Shown here one piece after another: positions 1-12,859 of a stretch of 64,000 nucleotides of DNA. The first letter of the stretch is position 1; each line of letters opens with the position of its first letter. A model generated the notes under the pieces. The model did not search any database, was not told the origin of the DNA, and saw only the letters and a program-made list of their open reading frames with translations. Made by a program: the position numbers and the translations under genes. Source of the DNA: Argentina anserina (lineage: Eukaryota; Streptophyta; Magnoliopsida; Rosales; Rosaceae); the NCBI RefSeq assembly GCF_933775445.1, contig NW_026089434.1, forward strand, positions 1 through 64,000, written 5' to 3'.

Positions 1-3000
1 AATTCTCGTTTAAGTATCTTTCTGTAAGCCTTTCTGATGCGAGTTTCTATTGAATTTGAGAGTGTTTCCAGTGTGGGCGTGTGCTTCTTTCAAACTGAGT
101 ATCTTTCTATTGTTTGAGTATGTTTACTATTGCAATTTGAGTATCTTTTCAATTCTCGTTTGAGTATCTTTCTGTAAGCCTTTCTGATGCGAGTTTTTCT
201 TGAATTTGAGAGTGTTTCCAGTGTGGGAGTGTGTTTCTTTCAAACTGAGTATCTTTCTATCGTTGAGTATGTTTACTATTGCACTTTGAGTATCTTTTCA
301 ATTCTCGTTTGAGTATCTTTCTGTAAGCCTTTGTGATGCGAGTTTCTATTGAATTTGAGAGTGTTTCCAGTGTGGGCGTGTGTTTCTTTCAAACTGAGTA
401 TCTTTCTATCGTTTGAGTATGTTTACTATTGCACTTTGAGTATCTTTTCAATTCTCGTTTGAGTATCTTTCTGTAAGCCTTTATGATGCGAGTTTCTATT
501 GAATTTGAGAGTGTTTCCAGTGTGGGCGTGTGTTTCTTTCAAACTGAGTATCTTTCTATCGTTTGAGTATGTTTACTATTGCACTTTGAGTATCTTTTCA
601 ATTCTCGTTTGAGTATGTTTCTGAACGGCTTTCTGAGGCGAGTTTTTCTTGAATTTGAGAGTGTTTCCAGTGTGGGCGTGTGTTTCTTTCAAACTGAGTA
701 TCTTTCTATCGTTTGAGTATGTTTACTAGTGCAATTTGAGTATCTTTTCAATTCTCGTTTAAGTATCTTTCTGTAAGCCTTTCTGATGCGAGTTTCTATT
801 GAATTTGAGAGTGTTTCCAGTGTGGGCGTGTGTTTCTTTCAAACTGAGTATCTTTCTATCGTTTGAGTATGTTTACTATTGCATTTTGAGTATCTTTTCA
901 ATTCTCGTTTGAGTATCTTTCTGTAAGCTTTTCTGATGCGAGTTTCTATTGAATTTGAGAGTGTTTCCAGTGTGGGCGTGTGTTTCTTTCAAACTGAGTA
1001 TCTTTCTATCGTTTGAGTATGTTTACTATTGCAATTTGAGTATCTTTTCAATTCTCGTTTGAGTATCTTTCTGTAAGCCTTTTTGATGCGAGTTTCTATT
1101 GAATTTGAGAGTGTTTCCAGTGTGGGCGTGTGTTTCTTTCAAACTGAGTATCTTTCTATCGTTTGAGTATGTTTACTATTGCATTTTGAGTATCTTTTCA
1201 ATTCTCGTTTGAGTATCTTTCTGAACGGCTTTCGATGCGAGTTTTTCTTGTATTTGAGAGTGTTTCCTGTGTGGGCGTGTGTTTCTTTCAAACTGAGTAT
1301 CTTTCTATCGTTTGAGTATGTTTACTATTGCACTTTGAGTATCTTTTCAATTCTCGTTTGAGTATCTTTCTGTAAGCCTTTCTGATGCGAGTTTCTATTG
1401 AATTTGAGAGTGTTTCCAGTGTGGGCGTGTGTTTCTTTCAAACTGAGTATCTTTCTATCGTTTGAGTATGTTTACTTTTGCAATTTGAGTATCTTTTCAA
1501 TTCTCGTTTGAGTATCTTTCTGTAAGCCTTTCTGATGCGAGTTTCTATTGAATTTGAGAGTGTTTCCAGTGTGGGCGTGTGTTTCTTTCAAACTGAGTAT
1601 CTTTCTATCGTTTGAGTATGTTTACTATTGCAATTTGAGTATCTTTTCAATTCTCGTTTGAGTAACTTTCTGTAAGCCTTTCTGATGCGAGTTTCTATTG
1701 AATTTGAGAGTGTTTCCAGTGTGGGCGTGTGTTTCTTTCAAACTGAGTATCTTTCTATCGTTTGAGTATGTTTACTATTGCACTTTGAGTATCTTTTCAA
1801 TTCTCGTTTGAGTATCTTTCTGTAAGCCTTTCTGATGCGAGTTTCTATTGAATTTGAGAGTGTTTCCAGTGTGGGCGTGTGTTTCTTTCAAACTGAGTAT
1901 CTTTTTATCGTTTGAGTATGTTTACTATTGCAATTTCAGTATCTTTTCAATTCTCGTTTGAGTATCTTTCTGACCGGCTTTCTGATGCGGTTTCTATTGA
2001 ATTTGAGAGTGTTTCCAGTGTGGGCGTGTGTTTCTTTCAAACTGAGTATCTTTCTATCGTGTGAGTATGTCTACTATTGCATTTTGAGTATCTTTTCAAT
2101 TCTCGTTTGAGTATCTTTCTGTAAGCCTTTCTGATGCGAGTTTCTATTGAATTTGAGAGTGTTTCCAGTGTGAGCGTGTGTTTCTTTCAATGTGAGTATC
2201 TTTCTATCGTTTGAGTATGTTTACTATTGCAATTTGAGTATCTTTTCAATTCTCGTTTGAGTATCTTTCTGTTAGCCTTTCTGATGCGAGTTTCTATTGA
2301 ATTTGAGAGTGTTTCCAGTGTGGGCGTGTGTTTCTTTCAAACTGAGTATCTTTCTATCGTGTGAGTATGTTTACTATTGCATTTTGAGTATCTTTTCAAT
2401 TCTCGTTTGAGTATCTTTCTGAACGGCTTTGGATGCGAGTTTTTCTTGAATTTGAGAGTATTTCCAGTGTGGGCGTGTGTTTCTTTCAAACTGAGTATCT
2501 TTCTATCGTTTGAGTATGTTTACTATTGCACTTTGAGTATCTTTTCAATTGTCGTTTGAGTATCTCTCTGTAAGCCTTTCTGATGCGAGTTTCTATTGAA
2601 TTTGAGAGTGTTTCCAGTGTGGGCGTGTGTTTCTTTCAATTTGAGTATCTTTCTATCGTTTGAGTATGTTTACTATTGCAATTTGAGTATCTTTTCAATT
2701 CTCGTTTGAGTATCTTTCTGTAAGCCTTTCTGATGCGAGTTTCTTTTGAATTTGAGAGTTTTTCCAGTGTGGCCGTGTGTTTCTTTCAATTTGAGTATCT
2801 TTCTATCGTTTGAGTATGTTTACTATTGCAATTTGAGTATCTTTTCAATTCTCGTTTGAGTATCTTTCTGTAAGCCTTTCTGATGCGAGTTTCTATTGAA
2901 TTTGAGAGTGTTTCCAGTGTGGGCGTGTGCTTCTTTCAAACTGAGTATCTTTCTATTGTTTGAGTATGTTTACTATTGCAATTTGAGTATCTTTTCAATT

Positions 3001-5694
3001 CTCGTTTGAGTATCTTTCTGTAAGCCTTTCTGATGCGAGTTTTTCTTGAATTTGAGAGTGTTTCCAGTGTGGGAGTGTGTTTCTTTCAAACTGAGTATCT
3101 TTCTATCGTTTGAGTATGTTTACTATTGCACTTTGAGTATCTTTTCAATTCTCGTTTGAGTATCTTTCTGTAAGCCTTTGTGATGCGAGTTTCTATTGAA
3201 TTTGAGAGTGTTTCCAGTGTGGGCGTGTGTTTCTTTCAAACTGAGTATCTTTCTATCGTTTGAGTATGTTTACTATTGCACTTTGAGTATCTTTTCAATT
3301 CTCGTTTGAGTATCTTTCTGTAAGCCTTTATGATGCGAGTTTCTATTGAATTTGAGAGTGTTTCCAGTGTAGGCGTGTGTTTCTTTCAAACTGAGTATCT
3401 TTCTATCGTTTGAGTATGTTTACTATTGCACTTTGAGTATCTTTTCAATTCTCGTTTGAGTATGTTTCTGAACGGCTTTCTGAGGCGAGTTTTTCTTAAA
3501 TTTGAGAGTGTTTCCAGTGTGGGCGTGTGTTTCTTTCAAACTGAGTATCTTTCTATCGTTTGAGTATGTTTACTAGTGCAATTTGAGTATCTTTTCAATT
3601 CTCGTTTAAGTATCTTTCTGTAAGCCTTTCTGATGCGAGTTTCTATTGAATTTGAGAGTATTTCCAGTGTGGGCGTGTGTTTCTTTCAAACTGAGTATCT
3701 TTCTATCGTTTGAGTATGTTTACTATTGCATTTTGAGTATCTTTTCAATTCTCGTTTGAGTATCTTTCTGTAAGCTTTTCTGATGCGAGTTTCTATTGAA
3801 TTTGAGAGTGTTTCCAGTGTGGGCGTGTGTTTCTTTCAAACTGAGTATCTTTCTATCGTTTGAGTATGTTTACTATTGCAATTTGAGTATCTTTTCAATT
3901 CTCGTTTGAGTATCTTTCTGTAAGCCTTTTTGATGCGAGTTTCTATTGAATTTGAGAGTGTTTCCAGTGTGGGCGTGTGTTTCTTTCAAACTGAGTATCT
4001 TTCTATCGTTTGAGTATGTTTACTATTGCACTTTGAGTATCTTTTCAATTCTCGTTTGAGTATCTTTCTGAACGGCTTTCGATGCGAGTTTTTCTTGTAT
4101 TTGAGAGTGTTTCCTGTGTGGGCGTGTGTTTCTTTCAAACTGAGTATCTTTCTATCGTTTGAGTATGTTTACTATTGCACTTTGAGTATCTTTTCAATTC
4201 TCGTTTGAGTATCTTTCTGTAAGCCTTTCTGATGCGAGTTTCTATTGAATTTGAGAGTGTTTCCAGTGTGGGCGTGTGTTTCTTTCAAACTGAGTATCTT
4301 TCTATCGTTTGAGTATGTTTACTTTTGCAATTTGAGTATCTTTTCAATTCTCGTTTGAGTATCTTTCTGTAAGCCTTTCTGATGCGAGTTTCTATTGAAT
4401 TTGAGAGTGTTTCCAGTGTGGGCGTGTGTTTCTTTCAAACTGAGTATCTTTCTATCGTTTGAGTATGTTTACTTTTGCAATTTGAGTATCTTTTCAATTC
4501 TCGTTTGAGTAACTTTCTGTAAGCCTTTCTGATGCGAGTTTCTATTGAATTTGAGAGTGTTTCCAGTGTGGGCGTGTGTTTCTTTCAAACTGAGTATCTT
4601 TCTATCGTTTGAGTATGTTTACTATTGCACTTTGAGTATCTTTTCAATTCTCGTTTGAGTATCTTTCTGTAAGCCTTTCTGATGCGAGTTTCTATTGAAT
4701 TTGAGAGTGTTTCCAGTGTGGGCGTGTGTTTCTTTCAAACTGAGTATCTTTTTATCGTTTGAGTATGTTTACTATTGCAATTTCAGTATCTTTTCAATTC
4801 TCGTTTGAGTATCTTTCTGACCGGCTTTCTGATGCGGTTTCTATTGAATTTGAGAGTGTTTCCAGTGTGGGCGTGTGTTTCTTTCAAACTGAGTATCTTT
4901 CTATCGTGTGAGTATGTCTACTATTGCATTTTGAGTATCTTTTCAATTCTCGTTTGAGTATCTTTCTGTAAGCCTTTTTGATGCGGGTTTCTATTGAATT
5001 TGAGAGTGTTTCCAGTGTGGGCGTGTGTTTCTTTCAATTTGAGTATCTTTCTATCGTTTGAGTATGTTTACTATTGCAATTTGAGTATCTTTTCAATTCT
5101 CGTTTGAGTATCTTTCTGTTAGCCTTTCTGATGCGAGTTTCTATTGAATTTGAGAGTGTTTCCAGTGTGGGCGTGTGTTTCTTTCAAACTGAGTATCTTT
5201 CTATCGTGTGAGTATGTTTACTATTGCATTTTGAGTATCTTTTCAATTCTCGTTTGAGTATCTTTCTGAACGGCTTTGGATGCGAGTTTTTCTTGAATTT
5301 GAGAGTATTTCCAGTGTGGGCGTGTGTTTCTTTCAAACTGAGTATCTTTCTATCGTTTGAGTATGTTTACTATTGCACTTTGAGTATCTTTTCAATTGTC
5401 GTTTGAGTATCTCTCTGTAAGCCTTTCTGATGCGAGTTTCTATTGAATTTGAGAGTGTTTCCAGTGTGGGCGTGTGTTTCTTTCAATTTGAGTATCTTTC
5501 TATCGTTTGAGTATGTTTACTATTGCAATTTGAGTATCTTTTCAATTCTCGTTTGAGTATCTTTCTGTAAGCCTTTCTGATGCGAGTTTCTTTTGAATTT
5601 GAGAGTTTTTCCAGTGTGGCCGTGTGTTTCTTTCAATTTGAGTATCTTTCTATCGTTTGAGTATGTTTACTATTGCAATTTGAGTATCTTTTCA
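1..5694 (+). repeat. Tandem duplication of a 19-monomer block (about 2847 bp)
   Basis: Positions 1-2846 recur at about 2847-5694 with an offset of 2846-2847. Diagnostic variants repeat at that distance: GTGTGCTTC (81 and 2927), the GTGGCCGTG monomer near 2770 and 5617, and the GACCGGCTTTCTGATGCGG monomer near 1972 and 4819. The copies differ at a few scattered sites. One is a missing T near 246 in the left copy only; others lie near 2173-2192 versus 5021-5039. The left edge of the first copy may lie outside the window. Confidence 0.85.
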
Positions 5695-8600
5695 ATTCTC
5701 GTTTGAGTATCTTTCTGTAAGCCTTTCTGATGCGAGTTTCTTTTGAATTTGAGAGTTTTTCCAGTGTGGCCGTGTGTTTCTTTCAATTTGAGTATCTTTC
5801 TATCGTTTGAGTATGTTTACTATTGCAATTTGAGTATCTTTTCAATTCTCGTTTGAGTATCTCTCTGTAAGCCTTTCTGATGCGAGTTTCTATTGAATTT
5901 GAGAGTGTTTCCAGTGTGGGCGTGTGTTTCTTTCAAACTGAGTATCTTTCTATCGTTTGAGTATGTTTACTATTGAAATTTGAGTATCTTTTCAATTCAA
6001 GTTTGAGTATCTTTCTGTAAGCCTTTCTGATGCGAGTTTCTCTTGAATTTGAGAGTGTTTCCAGTGTGGGCGTGTGTTTCTTTCAAACTGAGTATCTTTC
6101 TATCGTTTGAGTATGTTTACTATTGCATTTTGAGTATCTTTTCAATTCTCGTTTGAGTATCTTTCTGTAAGCCTTTTTGATGCGAGTTTCTTTTGAATTT
6201 GAGAGTGTTTCCAGTGTGGGCGTGTGTTTCTTTCAAACTGAGTATCTTTCTATCCTTTGAGTATGTTTACTATTGCAATTTGAGTATCTTTTCAATTCTC
6301 GTTTGAGTATCTTTCTGAACGGCTTTCGATGCGAGTTTCTCTTTAATTTGAGAGTGTTTCCAGTGTGGGCGTGTGTTTCTTTAAAACTGAGTATCTTGCT
6401 ATCGTTTGAGTATGATTACTATTGCAATTTGAGTATCTTTTCAATTCTCGTTTGAGTATCTTTCTGTAAGCCTTTCTGATGCGAGTTTCTCTTGAATTTG
6501 AGAGTGTTTCTAGTGTGGGCGTGTGTTTCTTTCAAACTGAGTATCTTTCTATCGTTTGAGTATGTTTACTATTGCAATTTGAGTATCTTTTCAATTCTCG
6601 TTTGAGTATCTTTCTGTAAGCCTTTCTGATGCGGGTTTCTATTGAATTTGAGAGTGTTTCCAGTGTGGGCGTGTGTTTCTTTCAAACTGAGTATCTTTCT
6701 ATCGTGTGAGTATGTCTACTATTGCATTTTGAGTATCTTTTCAATTCTCGTTTGAGTATCTTTCTGTAAGCCTTTCTGATGCGGGTTTCTATTGAATTTG
6801 AGAGTGTTTCCAGTGTGGACGTGTGTTTCTTTCAATTTGAGTATCTTTCTATCGTTTGAGTATGTTTACTATTGCAATTTGAGTATCTTTTCAATTCTCG
6901 TTTGAGTATCTTTCTGTAAGCCTTTCTGATGCGAGTTTCTATTGAATTTGAGAGTGTTTCCAGGGTGGGCGTGTGTTTCTTTCAAACTGAGTATCTTTCT
7001 ATCGTTTGAGTATGTTTACTATTGCACTTTGAGTATCTTTTCAATTCTCGTTTGAGTATCTTTCTGTAAGCCTTTCTGATGCGAGTTTCTATTGAATTTG
7101 AGAGTGTTTCCAGTGTGGGCGTGTGTTTCTTTCAAACTGAGTATCTTTCTATCGTTTGAGTATGTTTACTATTGCATTTTGAGTATCTTTTCAATTCTCG
7201 TTTGAGTATCTTTCTGTAAGCCTTTTTGATGCGAGTTTCTTTTGAATTTGAGAGTGTTTCCAGTGTGGGCGTGTGTTTCTTTCAAACTGAGTATCTTTCT
7301 ATCCTTTGAGTATGTTTACTATTGCAATTTGAGTATCTTTTCAATTCTCGTTTGAGTATGTTTCTGAACGGCTTTCTGAGGCGATTTTCTATTGAATTTG
7401 AGAGTGTTTCCAGTGTAGGCGTGTGTTTCTTTCAAACTGAGTATCTTTCTATCGTTTGAGTATGTTTACTATTGCACTTTGAGTATCTTTTCAATTCTCG
7501 TTTGAGTATGTTTCTGAACGGCTTTCTGAGGCGATTTTTTCTTGAATTTGAGAGTGTTTCCAGTGTGGGCGTGTGTTTCTTTCAAACTGAGTATCTTTCT
7601 ATCGTTTGAGTATGTTTACTATTGCATTTTGAGTATCTTTTCAATTCTCGTTTGAGTATCTTTCTGTAAGCCTTTTTGATGCGAGTTTCTTTTGAATTTG
7701 AGAGTGTTTCCAGTGTGGGCGTGTGTTTCTTTCAAACTGAGTATCTTTCTATCCTTTGAGTATGTTTACTATTGCAATTTGAGTATCTTTTCAATTCTCG
7801 TTTGAGTATCTTTCTGTAAGCCTTTCTGATGCGGGTTTCTATTGAATTTGAGAGTGTTTCCAGTGTGGGCGTGTGTTTCTTTCAAACTGAGTATCTTTCT
7901 ATCGTGTGAGTATGTCTACTATTGCATTTTGAGTATCTTTTCAATTCTCGTTTGAGTATCTTTCTGTAAGCCTTTCTGATGCGGGTTTCTATTGAATTTG
8001 AGAGTGTTTCCAGTGTGGACGTGTGTTTCTTTCAATTTGAGTATCTTTCTATCGTTTGAGTATGTTTACTATTGCAATTTGAGTATCTTTTCAATTCTCG
8101 TTTGAGTATCTTTCTGTAAGCCTTTCTGATGCGGGTTTCTATTGAATTTGAGAGTGTTTCCAGGGTGGGCGTGTGTTTCTTTCAAACTGAGTATCTTTCT
8201 ATCGTTTGAGTATGTTTACTATTGCACTTTGAGTATCTTTTCAATTCTCGTTTGAGTATCTTTCTGTAAGCCTTTCTGATGCGAGTTTCTATTGAATTTG
8301 AGAGTGTTTCCAGTGTGGGCGTGTGTTTCTTTCAAACTGAGTATCTTTCTATCGTTTGAGTATGTTTACTATTGCATTTTGAGTATCTTTTCAATTCTCG
8401 TTTGAGTATCTTTCTGTAAGCCTTTTTGATGCGAGTTTCTTTTGAATTTGAGAGTGTTTCCAGTGTGGGCGTGTGTTTCTTTCAAACTGAGTATCTTTCT
8501 ATCGTTTGAGTATGTTTACTATTGCACTTTGAGTATCTTTTCAATTCTCGTTTGAGTATCTTTCTGTAAGCCTTTATGATGCGAGTTTCTATTGAATTTG

Positions 8601-11600
8601 AGAGTGTTTCCAGTGTAGGCGTGTGTTTCTTTCAAACTGAGTATCTTTCTATCGTTTGAGTATGTTTACTATTGCACTTTGAGTATCTTTTCAATTCTCG
8701 TTTGAGTATGTTTCTGAACGGCTTTCTGAGGCGATTTTTTCTTGAATTTGAGAGTGTTTCCAGTGTGGGCGTGTGTTTCTTTCAAACTGAGTATCTTTCT
8801 ATCGTTTGAGTATGTTTACTAGTGCAATTTGAGTATCTTTTCAATTCTCGTTTAAGTATCTTTCTGTAAGCCTTTCTGATGCGAGTTTCTATTGAATTTG
8901 AGAGTATTTCCAGTGTGGGCGTGTGTTTCTTTCAAACTGAGTATCTTTCTATCGTTTGAGTATGTTTACTATTGCATTTTGAGTATCTTTTCAATTCTCG
9001 TTTGAGTATCTTTCTGTAAGCTTTTCTGATGCGAGTTTCTATTGAATTTGAGAGTGTTTCCAGTGTGGGCGTGTGTTTCTTTCAAACTGAGTATCTTTCT
9101 ATCGTTTGAGTATGTTTACTATTGCAATTTGAGTATCTTTTCAATTCTCGTTTGAGTATCTTTCTGTAAGCCTTTTTGATGCGAGTTTCTATTGAATTTG
9201 AGAGTGTTTCCAGTGTGGGCGTGTGTTTCTTTCAAACTGAGTATCTTTCTATCGTTTGAGTATGTTTACTATTGCACTTTGAGTATCTTTTCAATTCTCG
9301 TTTGAGTATCTTTCTGAACGGCTTTCGATGCGAGTTTTTCTTGTATTTGAGAGTGTTTCCTGTGTGGGCGTGTGTTTCTTTCAAACTGAGTATCTTTCTA
9401 TCGTTTGAGTATGTTTACTATTGCACTTTGAGTATCTTTTCAATTCTCGTTTGAGTATCTTTCTGTAAGCCTTTCTGATGCGAGTTTCTATTGAATTTGA
9501 GAGTGTTTCCAGTGTGGGCGTGTGTTTCTTTCAAACTGAGTATCTTTCTATCGTTTGAGTATGTTTACTTTTGCAATTTGAGTATCTTTTCAATTCTCGT
9601 TTGAGTATCTTTCTGTAAGCCTTTCTGATGCGAGTTTCTATTGAATTTGAGAGTGTTTCCAGTGTGGGCGTGTGTTTCTTTCAAACTGAGTATCTTTCTA
9701 TCGTTTGAGTATGTTTACTTTTGCAATTTGAGTATCTTTTCAATTCTCGTTTGAGTAACTTTCTGTAAGCCTTTCTGATGCGAGTTTCTATTGAATTTGA
9801 GAGTGTTTCCAGTGTGGGCGTGTGTTTCTTTCAAACTGAGTATCTTTCTATCGTTTGAGTATGTTTACTATTGCACTTTGAGTATCTTTTCAATTCTCGT
9901 TTGAGTATCTTTCTGTAAGCCTTTCTGATGCGAGTTTCTATTGAATTTGAGAGTGTTTCCAGTGTGGGCGTGTGTTTCTTTCAAACTGAGTATCTTTTTA
10001 TCGTTTGAGTATGTTTACTATTGCAATTTCAGTATCTTTTCAATTCTCGTTTGAGTATCTTTCTGACCGGCTTTCTGATGCGGTTTCTATTGAATTTGAG
10101 AGTGTTTCCAGTGTGGGCGTGTGTTTCTTTCAAACTGAGTATCTTTCTATCGTGTGAGTATGTCTACTATTGCATTTTGAGTATCTTTTCAATTCTCGTT
10201 TGAGTATCTTTCTGTAAGCCTTTCTGATGCGGGTTTCTATTGAATTTGAGAGTGTTTCCAGTGTGGGCGTGTGTTTCTTTCAATTTGAGTATCTTTCTAT
10301 CGTTTGAGTATGTTTACTATTGCAATTTGAGTATCTTTTCAATTCTCGTTTGAGTATCTTTCTGTAAGCCTTTCTGATGCGGGTTTCTATTGAATTTGAG
10401 AGTGTTTCCAGTGTGGGCGTGTGTTTCTTTCAAACTGAGTATCTTTCTATCGTGTGAGTATGTTTACTATTGCATTTTGAGTATCTTTTCAATTCTCGTT
10501 TGAGTATCTTTCTGAACGGCTTTGGATGCGAGTTTTTCTTGAATTTGAGAGTATTTCCAGTGTGGGCGTGTGTTTCTTTCAAACTGAGTATCTTTCTATC
10601 GTTTGAGTATGTTTACTATTGCACTTTGAGTATCTTTTCAATTGTCGTTTGAGTATCTCTCTGTAAGCCTTTCTGATGCGAGTTTCTATTGAATTTGAGA
10701 GTGTTTCCAGTGTGGGCGTGTGTTTCTTTCAATTTGAGTATCTTTCTATCGTTTGAGTATGTTTACTATTGCAATTTGAGTATCTTTTCAATTCTCGTTT
10801 GAGTATCTTTCTGTAAGCCTTTCTGATGCGAGTTTCTTTTGAATTTGAGAGTTTTTCCAGTGTGGCCGTGTGTTTCTTTCAATTTGAGTATCTTTCTATC
10901 GTTTGAGTATGTTTACTATTGCAATTTGAGTATCTTTTCAATTCTCGTTTGAGTATCTTTCTGTAAGCCTTTCTGATGCGAGTTTCTTTTGAATTTGAGA
11001 GTTTTTCCAGTGTGGCCGTGTGTTTCTTTCAATTTGAGTATCTTTCTATCGTTTGAGTATGTTTACTATTGCAATTTGAGTATCTTTTCAATTCTCGTTT
11101 GAGTATCTCTCTGTAAGCCTTTCTGATGCGAGTTTCTATTGAATTTGAGAGTGTTTCCAGTGTGGGCGTGTGTTTCTTTCAAACTGAGTATCTTTCTATC
11201 GTTTGAGTATGTTTACTATTGAAATTTGAGTATCTTTTCAATTCAAGTTTGAGTATCTTTCTGTAAGCCTTTCTGATGCGAGTTTCTCTTGAATTTGAGA
11301 GTGTTTCCAGTGTGGGCGTGTGTTTCTTTCAAACTGAGTATCTTTCTATCGTTTGAGTATGTTTACTATTGCATTTTGAGTATCTTTTCAATTCTCGTTT
11401 GAGTATCTTTCTGTAAGCCTTTTTGATGCGAGTTTCTTTTGAATTTGAGAGTGTTTCCAGTGTGGGCGTGTGTTTCTTTCAAACTGAGTATCTTTCTATC
11501 CTTTGAGTATGTTTACTATTGCAATTTGAGTATCTTTTCAATTCTCGTTTGAGTATCTTTCTGAACGGCTTTCGATGCGAGTTTCTCTTTAATTTGAGAG

Positions 11601-12586
11601 TGTTTCCAGTGTGGGCGTGTGTTTCTTTAAAACTGAGTATCTTGCTATCGTTTGAGTATGATTACTATTGCAATTTGAGTATCTTTTCAATTCTCGTTTG
11701 AGTATCTTTCTGTAAGCCTTTCTGATGCGAGTTTCTCTTGAATTTGAGAGTGTTTCTAGTGTGGGCGTGTGTTTCTTTCAAACTGAGTATCTTTCTATCG
11801 TTTGAGTATGTTTACTATTGCAATTTGAGTATCTTTTCAATTCTCGTTTGAGTATCTTTCTGTAAGCCTTTCTGATGCGGGTTTCTATTGAATTTGAGAG
11901 TGTTTCCAGTGTGGGCGTGTGTTTCTTTCAAACTGAGTATCTTTCTATCGTGTGAGTATGTCTACTATTGCATTTTGAGTATCTTTTCAATTCTCGTTTG
12001 AGTATCTTTCTGTAAGCCTTTCTGATGCGGGTTTCTATTGAATTTGAGAGTGTTTCCAGTGTGGACGTGTGTTTCTTTCAATTTGAGTATCTTTCTATCG
12101 TTTGAGTATGTTTACTATTGCAATTTGAGTATCTTTTCAATTCTCGTTTGAGTATCTTTCTGTAAGCCTTTCTGATGCGGGTTTCTATTGAATTTGAGAG
12201 TGTTTCCAGGGTGGGCGTGTGTTTCTTTCAAACTGAGTATCTTTCTATCGTTTGAGTATGTTTACTATTGCACTTTGAGTATCTTTTCAATTCTCGTTTG
12301 AGTATCTTTCTGTAAGCCTTTCTGATGCGAGTTTCTATTGAATTTGAGAGTGTTTCCAGTGTGGGCGTGTGTTTCTTTCAAACTGAGTATCTTTCTATCG
12401 TTTGAGTATGTTTACTATTGCATTTTGAGTATCTTTTCAATTCTCGTTTGAGTATCTTTCTGTAAGCCTTTTTGATGCGAGTTTCTTTTGAATTTGAGAG
12501 TGTTTCCAGTGTGGGCGTGTGTTTCTTTCAAACTGAGTATCTTTCTATCCTTTGAGTATGTTTACTATTGCAATTTGAGTATCTTT
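3195..12586 (+). repeat. Two copies of a roughly 4.1-kb block, offset 5246 bp (35 monomers)
   Basis: Roughly 3195-7340 matches roughly 8441-12586 at a constant offset of 5246. Markers shared at that offset include GTGTAGGCG (3369, 8615), GAAATTTG followed by TTCAAGTTTG (about 5975, 11221), CTTGCTATCG with ATGATTAC (about 6393, 11639), GTGTGGACG (about 6816, 12062) and CCAGGGTGGG (about 6961, 12207). Inside the interval a second repeat has offset 1200 (8 monomers; CCAGGGTGGG at about 6961 and 8161). Amplification is therefore nested. Edges were placed by eye and may be off by one monomer. Confidence 0.75.
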
Positions 12587-12859
12587 TCAATTCTCGTTTG
12601 AGTATCTTTCTGAACGGCTTTCGATGCGAGTTTCTCTTTAATTTGAGAGTGTTTCCTGTGTGGGCGTGTGTTTCTTTCAAACTGAGTATCTTTCTATCGT
12701 TTGAGTATGTTTACTATTGCAATTTGAGTATCTTTTCAATTCTCGTTTGAGTATCTTTCTGAACGGCTTTCTGATGCGAGTTTCTATTGAATTTGAGAGT
12801 GTTTCCAGTGTGGGCGTGTGTTTCTTTCAAATTGAGTATCTTTCTATCGTTTGAGTATG

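Noticed and set aside
461..610. CENP-B box in the monomer
   Set aside because: No match to the TTCGNNNNANNCGGG core was seen in the consensus or common variants.
1179..1361. Recurrent 60-residue open frame seen dozens of times in the + arrays (also on the minus strand in the inverted arrays)
   Set aside because: It starts at TTG, lies wholly within the satellite, and exists only because the 149-bp GAACGG subtype lacks the TAA present in GTAAGCC. It tracks repeat structure, not coding selection.
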